Source: Candidatus Hodarchaeota archaeon (GTDB lineage: Archaea; Asgardarchaeota; Heimdallarchaeia; Hodarchaeales; YT1-057). From it: a stretch of DNA of 12,900 bases. The notes under the pieces are model-generated. The model was given only the letters and a program-made list of their open reading frames with translations. It was not told where the DNA came from and did no database searches. A program made the translations under genes and the position numbers. The stretch lies in NCBI GenBank assembly GCA_016839955.1, contig JAEOTI010000337.1:1-12900 (forward strand), in the 5' to 3' direction. Of this stretch, positions 1 to 5,927 are shown piece by piece (position 1 is the stretch's first letter; each line of letters starts with the position of its first letter).

Positions 1-1
1 A

Positions 2-661
2 TCAGTCCACTATGAACCCATAATTCAATATATGATTGAAAAATCGTTAGAGTCACGTCTTGAATTACAATGTCGATTAGAGCTCATTACGACGAATTTT
101 CTTGACTTATGTGAAGAAATAAATGTTCATCTTGAATTTGGATTGCAGACTACCAATCAACTGGAAAATTTAGCAATAAACCGCAAAAATAACTGGAAAA
201 AGATAGATCTAGCCCTACATGAAATGCAGACGAGAAAAATCTCGTATGAAGTTCATCTAATTTCTGGACTACCCTTTCAAACAAGAAAAAGTCTTATTAA
301 GAGTATTAATTATCTTGTAAACCTCCAAGTTCCTCAGATTTGTTTATTTCCTCTAGTGCTACTTAGAGGGAGTACCTTATTTGAAAAACAAGGCCAATTA
401 GAACTGATTTCGATTCAAAACTTTCCTCATCATGTCATCACACATCCCACTTTTGAGATTAGGGACTGGATCTGGGCGTCAAGACTATCTGGTTATATTA
501 AAAATTCCTACAATTGTTCAGTAGATAAACCGAAAATAGATGATTTTTGGAGAGAGTTTGAATTCACAACTTGCCTTGATAGTAACAATTGCTCTGAAAA
601 AGGTTCAGAAAACAATTTTGAAACATTTCTACTAGATCGAGAGAAGACTTATGGTAGTTGA
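2..661 (+). CDS. Radical SAM protein, C-terminal part (5' end outside window)
   Basis: The frame is open to the left edge, so the N-terminus, where the CxxxCxxC iron-sulfur motif would lie, is not seen. What remains is the second half of a radical SAM barrel: residues reading LEFGLQTTN, then an INRKNN stretch, EVHLISGLPFQT, and ICLFPLVLLRGSTLF. This order (F-G-x-Q-T/S-x-n, then D/H-L-I-x-G-L-P-x-x-T, then a final strand with L-x-G-T/S-x-L) is characteristic of the B12-binding-domain/oxygen-independent type of radical SAM enzymes. An Asn-rich tail of about 70 residues follows, with no recognisable domain; a SPASM-type Cys-rich tail is absent. Substrate cannot be told. The stop overlaps a short ORF that begins at 651. 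The ATG at 32 is in frame but lies inside the barrel and is not a credible start. Family call fairly sure; role unknown. Confidence 0.8.
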   Translation, partial: SVHYEPIIQYMIEKSLESRLELQCRLELITTNFLDLCEEINVHLEFGLQTTNQLENLAINRKNNWKKIDLALHEMQTRKISYEVHLISGLPFQTRKSLIKSINYLVNLQVPQICLFPLVLLRGSTLFEKQGQLELISIQNFPHHVITHPTFEIRDWIWASRLSGYIKNSYNCSVDKPKIDDFWREFEFTTCLDSNNCSEKGSENNFETFLLDREKTYGS

Positions 662-773
662 TGAAAGGTTCTTTAAAGATCATCGTCCAGTGACAGGCTA
701 TTTTAAATGGAAGGTACAGGGTAAGAAAGGCTACGACTCCTTTTACCGCCAATTTTTTTCTGAGTCTCAGTAA
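651..773 (+). CDS. Short ORF (40 aa) overlapping the end of the radical SAM gene
   Basis: An ATG at 651 opens a 40-residue frame, starting MVVDERFFKDHRPVTGYFKW and ending SFYRQFFSESQ, which overlaps the radical SAM stop codon by 11 bases. The peptide is rich in aromatic and basic residues (six Phe, three Tyr, one Trp) and has no signal peptide, membrane segment or Cys. A purine-rich stretch (GAGAGAAG) about 8 bases before the ATG could serve as ribosome site. It may be a real small protein coupled to its neighbour, a remnant of a longer gene, or chance. No family is recognised. Confidence 0.4.
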   Translation: MVVDERFFKDHRPVTGYFKWKVQGKKGYDSFYRQFFSESQ

Positions 774-845
774 TACATTTATTGAGATAGTGATAAATTT
801 AACCAAAGGATTGGGAAACATAGACTAAACACACGGAAGGAGTTT

Positions 846-2078
846 ATGTTGACAAAAGACCAGCAGATCACACAATTGATGGATCTAGTAAAAGAGAAAG
901 CAGAAATTGTTAGTGATCCCATTTTACTCCCCTCATTACGATTGGAAAAATTCTTTAAGAAATATCAAAGAAATAAAGAGGATAAATATAGTGCAGGACT
1001 CTATTCTGGACTGTTATTTGAGTACTATGCTACCTCACTTCTACTCCAAGCTATCCAAGAACTTCAATCGGTTAAATGGTTCATACCAGCCCGAATACAC
1101 AGGAAAAGGTATAGACAAAGGCCACGTAAGAATCGCTTAACTTACAGTCATCAGGGAGAAATTGTCCTGCAGTACGGAAATGTCCCTGCTGCGGAATTCG
1201 ATGGGATTCTTAGAATCGGGAAGAAAACGACCATTGTTGAAATTAAGTGTAATGTTTATGGAGGGATTAAAACGGTTCAAAAATTCATGTCACGTCTAGA
1301 CATGTTTAAAGCAGCCTATAAGGGAAATATACACCTCCTTTTGATACTCCCTATCGAACGCTTTCCTTTTGAAGGGGAGGAGGTACTTAATCACCACCCT
1401 AAAATCCATATTCTTGAGTTACCTCACTTTCAAAAGTTTAGATCGAAATTCGAGAATAAACAATTGTCTATTGATAAAAAGAAGTTCAAACAATTTGCAG
1501 CAAAGCTGAAATCACCACATGAGGTCTTCCCGCAGAAAATTAAATTTAGACATTATCAAGACCAGCTTTTAAAGGCATTTAACCAATTTTCCCAGGAAAA
1601 AAGCTCTTGCCAAGAATTTTTTGAGAATAACAAGGCAAAAATTGACCTAATAGGGAAAATCCCCAATGGGAAAATTTCACCTGATTGTGATATCGAATCG
1701 TTTGATTCCCCTATGCAACGAATTAAGCAATATCTTAGCTCAGGAGTCGATTGTGTTCTCTTCATGAAATTTCGTGAACCATTTGTCGTGCCTGAAGTCG
1801 TTAGTTGCGTAAATGAAATGAGAAAAGGCTTCCTTCGACAATATCGGAGAATGACCTTTCTTCCACAATATAACAGTTTTTCCGATGGAAAACTAAAAGT
1901 TACTAAAGGAACTTTAGCATATAGAATGGCGAATCAGGTAAAATTAATACCAAATGTACGAATCCTGAATATTGACGATCTCCAGAAGCTAATCTCCGCG
2001 GGAAATCGATTGACGGATTATTGGACTCAACATTCTTATCTTAGAAAAATTCAAAAAGAACTCGAGAAAGATAGTTAA
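846..2078 (+). CDS. PD-(D/E)XK nuclease-like protein (410 aa)
   Basis: The first 170 residues carry the signature of a PD-(D/E)XK nuclease fold: an acidic helix position in GLLFEYY (Glu59), a basic loop (RIHRKRYRQRPRKNR, about 84-97) suited to nucleic-acid contact, then AEFDGIL (Asp119) and the strand TIVEIKC (Glu132, Lys134), giving E...D...ExK. The strand NIHLLLILPI (161-170) fits the next core strand. The remaining 240 residues are Lys-rich and unassigned; they contain FRHYQDQLLKAF (about 236-247) and a C-terminal part without membrane segments. The start is fixed by GGAAGGAG three bases before the ATG. It stands alone between the radical SAM pair and a convergent surface protein. Comparable folds occur in restriction enzymes, Holliday-junction resolvases and DUF-type archaeal proteins; I cannot place it in a named family. 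Fold call moderate, function unknown. Confidence 0.7.
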   Translation: MLTKDQQITQLMDLVKEKAEIVSDPILLPSLRLEKFFKKYQRNKEDKYSAGLYSGLLFEYYATSLLLQAIQELQSVKWFIPARIHRKRYRQRPRKNRLTYSHQGEIVLQYGNVPAAEFDGILRIGKKTTIVEIKCNVYGGIKTVQKFMSRLDMFKAAYKGNIHLLLILPIERFPFEGEEVLNHHPKIHILELPHFQKFRSKFENKQLSIDKKKFKQFAAKLKSPHEVFPQKIKFRHYQDQLLKAFNQFSQEKSSCQEFFENNKAKIDLIGKIPNGKISPDCDIESFDSPMQRIKQYLSSGVDCVLFMKFREPFVVPEVVSCVNEMRKGFLRQYRRMTFLPQYNSFSDGKLKVTKGTLAYRMANQVKLIPNVRILNIDDLQKLISAGNRLTDYWTQHSYLRKIQKELEKDS

Positions 2079-2182
2079 TCAAAAATTACCATTTCTCTGT
2101 CTTGCTTTGCTGATTTCCTTCTGAATTTCTTGGATGTCTACTTGTGCTATAGAAAATAGTATAGGTTTACTAAAAAATGGAG

Positions 2183-3469
2183 CTAGTTGATTTTTTTTCT
2201 TTTTTTATTTATCACTGTCAAAGCTAACAACCACGGAATTATAGGAAAAGAAATTACTTGACTATCATTTTTGATTTTTGTCTTAAGGAGAACTCCTTCT
2301 GATCTCCAGTATCCACCATATTCTTTCGTTATTGATCCAGCGATTAAAAATTCAGAAGATTCTGTTTCAATAACTGATTTTGCTTCATTAGAATATTCTG
2401 TTCCATATGTCAGATTCCATTCTTGAATACCATTACTATCAGTTTTTAGTAAGATCAGATCACTCGACGAGAAAGAATCTTCAATGCTTCCTACGATGGC
2501 GTATCCACCGTCTTTTGTCTGTATAACTGAAGATGCTCCTTCGCTTCCTTCATTTCCATAAGTTCGACTCCATTCTTTATCACCAAAAGAATCGATTTTT
2601 ATTAACCACATATCAAAAGAACCAGTCTTTCCTGTAGTTCCTGCAATTACAAATCCACCATCAATTGATGAAATAATCCTTTTCCCATAATCCGCACCGT
2701 TTCCCCCGTAGGTTTTATCCCATAGAATAGTACCAGTTTCATCAATTTTTATTATCCAAATATTTGAATCATCTTGAGAATTAGTCATTCCCACAATGAT
2801 AAAAGAATTACCAGATGCTTGAATAATTGAATATCCTCGCTCGGTTCCCGAACCTGAAAGTCCGTAGGTGTGATCCCATAACAAATCCCCATCCTTATCA
2901 ATCTTTACCAGCCAGACATCTTGACTTCCCGAACCATAAGTATTTGTTTCTCCTACTAAAAGAAAGCTACCATTGGATAAACTAATCATATCGTACAAAA
3001 ATTCTCGTTGATTTCCACCAAAAGTCTTACTCCATTGTGTCTTTCCAGTTTTATCTACTTTTATTATCCACATATCTTCTTCTGGTTCAGTAGAAGAGAC
3101 TGTAAATCCTCCTAATAAATAACCTTCATCGCTTAGTTCTATTAATACCTTACCAGCATCATACTCATCGTTCCCAAATGTTTTTTCCCATTGTAGGGTT
3201 CCAGTCGAATCAACCTTTATCAACCACACATCATTATCACCTTCAAGTGTACCAGTGGTTTTTCCAATTAAGGCGTAACCGTCGTCTGATGTTTTGACAA
3301 AATTTTCTATTGTGTCTGCACCTTCTCCTCCATACGTTTGAATCCAATCGATTTTTTGTGGATCACTACCTTGTACACTTATATAAGCATTATAGAAGAA
3401 TAAAATAAAGATAAGAAAAAATACAATGATAATTTGTTTCTTTGCTTTCAAAACAATCACGCCCATCAT
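2183..3469 (-). CDS. Secreted, C-terminally anchored beta-propeller repeat protein
   Basis: A 428-residue surface protein read from the ATG at 3469 (a TTG nine codons further upstream, at 3496, is also in frame; neither has a convincing ribosome site). Residues 13-30 (IIIVFFLIFILFFYNAYI) form a signal peptide or anchor after a Lys-rich start. There follow about seven repeats of roughly 50 residues with the pattern W-x-x-T-Y/F-G-G ... D-x-G-Y-x-L-x-G-x-T ... D-x-W-L/I-I-K-x-D-x-x-G, the type that folds as a propeller of WD40-like blades. The C-terminus has a FPIIPWLLALTVI hydrophobic segment and the basic tail NKKRKKIN, resembling archaeal PGF-CTERM-like sorting or anchoring ends. Such proteins sit on the outside of the cell and probably bind ligands or other surface proteins; the partner is unknown. 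It converges on the nuclease-like gene. Confidence 0.85.
   Translation of the reverse strand: MMGVIVLKAKKQIIIVFFLIFILFFYNAYISVQGSDPQKIDWIQTYGGEGADTIENFVKTSDDGYALIGKTTGTLEGDNDVWLIKVDSTGTLQWEKTFGNDEYDAGKVLIELSDEGYLLGGFTVSSTEPEEDMWIIKVDKTGKTQWSKTFGGNQREFLYDMISLSNGSFLLVGETNTYGSGSQDVWLVKIDKDGDLLWDHTYGLSGSGTERGYSIIQASGNSFIIVGMTNSQDDSNIWIIKIDETGTILWDKTYGGNGADYGKRIISSIDGGFVIAGTTGKTGSFDMWLIKIDSFGDKEWSRTYGNEGSEGASSVIQTKDGGYAIVGSIEDSFSSSDLILLKTDSNGIQEWNLTYGTEYSNEAKSVIETESSEFLIAGSITKEYGGYWRSEGVLLKTKIKNDSQVISFPIIPWLLALTVINKKRKKIN
2190..2208 (+). terminator. T-rich tract, possible terminator of the 846-2078 gene
   Basis: About 110 bases after the stop of the nuclease-like gene the plus strand carries runs of eight and seven T (TTTTTTTTCTTTTTTTATTT). 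Archaeal RNA polymerase terminates at oligo-T on the non-template strand, without needing a hairpin. The tract also encodes the Lys-rich tail of the convergent gene, so its composition may simply reflect that coding role. Confidence 0.4.
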
Positions 3470-3499
3470 ATTGAATCTTTTCAAATAAAACAGCAAATA

Positions 3500-3975
3500 A
3501 AACTTTCAAGCGTACGGAGGAAGTCCACACTGTTTAATGATAAACAAGTTTTCCACGGCTTACGATCTAATTGAACCCATGGTACACACCATCTTTGTGA
3601 TCTATGGCAATCATCCAAATTCGATCGGAGTGAATTAATGATTATGATATATATTCTGATATCAATACTATCTTTATATCACCCTTTTACGACACCATTT
3701 CGTGGATGAAAATAATAAAGAATTTAGTTCTTAATCATAAGGGATTTTCTGATCCTTTTAGGCAAAATCGTTACGATCAGGGTTAACTAGTATATACTTT
3801 TGTAATCTAAACCAGCCTTTTACGACATATTCTTGATGATTGTAGAACGAGATACGATATCTAATTTTTCACACAATAGTCTTAAGGGGAAGGAACTTCC
3901 GAAGGTGCTCGAAAGTAAATCTATTTTGTTTAAGGGACAGATACCCAAGTAGTGGCTGCCAATGTTTCAAAATTT
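3500..3975 (-). pseudogene. Decayed transposase-like gene (several frameshifts and stops)
   Basis: Between two minus-strand genes lies 470 bases without an ORF, but coding-like text can be followed on the minus strand by switching frames. It begins with LKHWQPLLGYLSLKQNRF and FEHLRKFLPLKTI, passes to CEKLDIVSRSTI (helix-turn-helix-like), then EYVVKGWFRLQKYILVNPDR, and after further breaks to HSDRIWMIAIDHKDGVYHGF. The last piece resembles the strand of an RNase-H-fold DDE transposase carrying the first catalytic Asp (aIDxkdG). At least three frame changes and several in-frame stops are needed, so no product is possible. No terminal inverted repeats or target duplications were recognised. The repeated 12-mer CCTTTTACGACA (3683 and 3817 regions) belongs to the remnant. 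Assigning it as a transposase is inference from the domain order. Confidence 0.55.
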
Positions 3976-3984
3976 GGATCTTTG

Positions 3985-4608
3985 TCAAGTCTTAATCACA
4001 GAAGTCAAGAGAGTTATAATATCTCTTTTATTCTGGTTTCGCTTGGTTGAAGTGATCCGAGCATGGGGGTGAGCAGTAACTATCAGTAAACGGCTGTACC
4101 ATCCACGTACCAGTGAGGGGGTAGTATATGCTTTTGTAAACTTAAGATTATACTTCTCGATCAATTGTGTAGCGTCAAAGGCGATTCTACCAAAAGAGAC
4201 GACAATTTGGGGATTAACCAAATTAATAAACTTCTTTAACCAGTAATTGCAGGTTTTTAGCTGTTGTCTGGATACGTTGTATTTCCCTTTTTTCTTCATG
4301 GGAAGACATAGTACCGCGTTTGTTACCAGAATAGGAACAGCTACTACTTCTTTGATGTTTTTAATATATTGACCTGTTAAATCTTCAGAATCTTCAATCG
4401 TTATTCTTGGTTTTTCAAGCACAGTATCATCTTTATTTGGAGCCTCCATAATAACGAGGATATTTGCACACGGATCACCCTCTTGATGGAACAGAGGGTA
4501 ACCTTCTGGTATATCATTAAGACACTTATTGGTCTTACAAAAGAAACATGGATCTTTGTTTTCTACCCATGTGGAGAGAATTCTATCTTGTAGATCATAA
4601 ATATCCAT
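3985..4608 (-). CDS. Uracil-DNA glycosylase superfamily protein (Fe-S type)
   Basis: A 207-residue protein with the layout of family 4/5-like uracil-DNA glycosylases, which cut uracil out of DNA for base-excision repair. Four cysteines are placed as in the iron-sulfur members: Cys21 and Cys24 (PCFFCKTNKC), then Cys101 (TNAVLCLP) and Cys120, 18 residues apart. The water-activating motif 1 appears as VIMEAPNKDD (about 52-61), where the family usually has GEAPG or GExPG. TNAVLCLP matches the usual tNvvkCrP strand, IVVSFGRIAFDA matches the lGxxA strand, and TAHPHAR (178-184) is the H-P-S/x motif 2 loop. The loss of both glycines around EAP is unusual and may mean altered specificity. The start is the ATG at 4608, preceded by GATGAAG. 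The actin pseudogene ends in this leader, so the two may once have been co-transcribed. Confidence 0.8.
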   Translation of the reverse strand: MDIYDLQDRILSTWVENKDPCFFCKTNKCLNDIPEGYPLFHQEGDPCANILVIMEAPNKDDTVLEKPRITIEDSEDLTGQYIKNIKEVVAVPILVTNAVLCLPMKKKGKYNVSRQQLKTCNYWLKKFINLVNPQIVVSFGRIAFDATQLIEKYNLKFTKAYTTPSLVRGWYSRLLIVTAHPHARITSTKRNQNKRDIITLLTSVIKT

Positions 4609-4614
4609 TTTTCT

Positions 4615-4935
4615 TCATCTACTAATGAGATCAAGCGTCAGTTCTTGGCTTATCACGATACCTTCGTCACTTGAGATTCGATTTTTTTTCTCTGGTACTA
4701 GTTCAGTCAGTTCTTTGTGAAGGCGCTCTTAAAATTCTGGGATTAAAGTTGATCCACCTGAAAGTATAATATTATTAAAAAGTTCCTTACGAATAGATAG
4801 ATCGTACTGATGAATGACATTATAAATTAGCTCATCAAAAGGCTCAAACTTCCTTCCAAGATAACTTCGTAACTTCATAAGTCCGTTAGAATACCCCGAT
4901 TTGGAATGGGACATTTTTTTCGTTCTCCCATTTAT
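4615..4935 (-). pseudogene. Actin-like gene fragment (eukaryote-type actin, Asgard marker)
   Basis: On the minus strand the text SYLGRKFEPFDELIYNVI followed by HQYDLSIRKELFNNIILSGG and STLIPEF aligns closely with the part of actin around residues 265-305, where actin reads roughly hEttynSImkcDvDiRKdLYaNivlSGGtTmypG. The frame then meets TAA at 4729-4731, yet homology carries on in the same frame as ERLHKELTELVPEKKNRI, matching the next actin helix (RmqkEitalaP), until TGA at 4615-4617. The conserved WIGGSILASL C-terminus is absent. Upstream, about 4895-4930, RKKCPIPNR and later LMKLRSYLG look like the actin segment gRkIxIPxxr...pElLFkPS with one frameshift. The rest of the gene (subdomains 1-2 and the phosphate loops) is missing. 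It cannot make functional actin. The match to the D-x-R-K-x-L-x-N-x-x-L-S-G-G core is specific; homology is well supported. Confidence 0.8.
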
Positions 4936-4944
4936 CCCATTCAA

Positions 4945-5251
4945 ACCACAGACATCTGAGCAATTTCAAGTGAGGGTCGGTGTCTGCGTATCGAGTACAT
5001 GTCTTGAACCGGAATAAATGCTCCTCAAACATCTTTTGATGTCAAAGAAGTCAATGATTCCCTCCAACACGATTTAATCTGTTTTTCTGAGATATTCATT
5101 TGAAGAAAGTAACCGTGGGAGAAATTGAAACTAAAAATGCTAGTTAATTCATGCTAGAGGTTTATTAAGGTTGATGTGATTAGATTGATAGTTTGAGTTT
5201 GACAAGTCAGAATAGAAATTACAAGAAATTGGTTCTGAAAGATGATTAAGC
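4945..5251. other. Non-coding stretch with a possible gene remnant
   Basis: No intact gene. On the minus strand a 27-codon open stretch at 4944-5024 reads FIPVQDMYSIRRHRPSLEI in its middle, bounded by TGA on both sides, and looks coding but matches no family I recognise; it does not resemble actin. An exact direct repeat ATGCTAG lies at 5137-5143 and 5151-5157. The right end is the leader of the SIR2-like fragment. Confidence 0.35.
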
Positions 5252-5536
5252 ATGGAACGCATTTTACTTATTGGAGCGGGCTTCTCAGCTAATTCGGGAG
5301 TTCCTACAACATTAGATCTCGCAATAGAATATAAAAATTATGTTAAGGAATCATCAAAAATATCAAATAAAGCAAAGGTTTTATTGAGTGAATTAGATGC
5401 TTTATATCCAGAATACAAAGATATAGAATGGTTTATAGCAGTAATAGAATTTATAATCAGTACATCAAACTCTGGGAACCCCATTTCATGGATATTGGAT
5501 GATAAAAATCCATTTTTGACTCTACAAAGAGCGTGA
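5252..5536 (+). CDS. SIR2-like domain protein, N-terminal fragment
   Basis: The protein begins MERILLIGAGFSANSGVPTT, the first beta-strand and NAD-binding glycine loop (GAGxSxxSGxPt, residues 8-19) of the SIR2 Rossmann fold as found in SIR2-like defence NADases and deacetylases. Residues 20-85 are mostly helical (an IEWFIAVIEFIIS helix about 59-71), as in the SIR2_2/SIR2-like branch. It stops at 94 residues, whereas this fold needs well over 200; the catalytic Asn/His region, including the second half of the NAD site, is missing. At the same point the opposite strand switches to the N-terminal part of another gene, so this looks like a recombination break rather than a natural small protein. 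GAAAGATGA upstream may serve as ribosome site. Domain call sure enough; product probably inactive. Confidence 0.65.
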   Translation: MERILLIGAGFSANSGVPTTLDLAIEYKNYVKESSKISNKAKVLLSELDALYPEYKDIEWFIAVIEFIISTSNSGNPISWILDDKNPFLTLQRA

Positions 5537-5771
5537 TTTTATTTGTTGAATTGTCGAATAACTGGAGAGAGAAGTAGATCATTGCGTCCTTAAACAATCC
5601 ACTCGTAGAGTAAACAGTCTCCATTAAGGAATCTTCTGCCCCAAAGTGGAAATCTCTTTGAATTTCACGGTGATAATCAATCGCAAGAGTTGAAGCAGGG
5701 CTTATTATGAGAGTGAGGGTGAGGAATGTTGTGTGAACAAGAAATAGAAATCGTTGCTTATATGGTTTCAT
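5457..5771 (-). CDS. Secreted protein, N-terminal fragment fused to antisense SIR2-like DNA
   Basis: The ATG at 5771 opens a protein with a textbook signal peptide: MKPYKQR, a hydrophobic core FLFLVHTTFLTLTLIIS, then PASTLAIDYH with a likely cleavage after Ala. Residues 31-80 (for example DFHFGAEDSLMETVYSTSGL and the following FKDAMIYFSLQLFDNSTNK) look like a genuine exported domain, with no family recognised. From about residue 82 the frame runs antisense through the SIR2-like fragment and ends by chance at 5457, so the original C-terminus is lost at about 5515-5540. Upstream, CTTATACTAG some 25 bases before the ATG may be the TATA box, preceded by a C-rich tract. Likely a pseudogene or a truncated peptide; expression is uncertain. 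Confidence 0.45.
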   Translation of the reverse strand: MKPYKQRFLFLVHTTFLTLTLIISPASTLAIDYHREIQRDFHFGAEDSLMETVYSTSGLFKDAMIYFSLQLFDNSTNKITLFVESKMDFYHPISMKWGSQSLMY

Positions 5772-5779
5772 TTAACCAA

Positions 5780-5816
5780 CTATCAAAAACTAGTATAAGT
5801 GGGGGGAGGGAGGGGG
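5780..5816 (-). promoter_or_regulatory. TATA-like box with an unusual C-rich tract upstream of 5771
   Basis: Reading the minus strand, CCCCCTCCCTCCCCCC (5801-5816 complement) lies directly before CTTATACTAG, about 25-45 bases upstream of the secreted-fragment start. In this AT-rich DNA the polypyrimidine block stands out. Its position would correspond to the region just upstream of a TATA box. Confidence 0.3.
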
Positions 5817-5828
5817 ACTCGCCGTTTC

Positions 5829-5896
5829 AGAAAAAATTTTTCTTGTGTTCGACAAATCCCCAGGGCATTCATGATTTTTGTGAGAGGATAATCCTC
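5829..5896. repeat. Two short perfect palindromes
   Basis: AGAAAAAATTTTTCT (5829-5843) and GAGGATAATCCTC (5884-5896) are each perfect inverted repeats around a single central base. They lie between the end of the 5928-6692 gene and the start of the divergent-lying secreted fragment. The second could form a hairpin about 30 bases after the stop of the minus-strand gene; either could bind a dimeric protein. Confidence 0.35.
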
Positions 5897-5927
5897 ATGA
5901 AATGATATGTGATAGCGGTTTTTATAC

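Noticed and set aside
564..821. Minus-strand 85-residue ORF
   Set aside because: Antisense of the radical SAM end and the short ORF; composition and lack of start signals mark it as a shadow.
3511..3568. GGAGGAAGTCCACAC followed closely by CCACGGCTTAC, resembling RNase P RNA conserved regions I and V
   Set aside because: The two parts are only some 30 bases apart instead of 200 or more, the P4 pairing fails after five pairs, and the opposite strand carries the transposase-like remnant that explains the sequence.
4729..4944. The 71-residue ORF starting MNGINGRTKK as an intact small protein
   Set aside because: Only its second half is meaningful and that is actin; homology continues past its stop, and its ATG has no ribosome site.
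5137..5157. Direct repeat ATGCTAG as target-site duplication of an insertion
   Set aside because: Only seven bases lie between the copies, too little for an inserted element; chance or a small operator is as likely.
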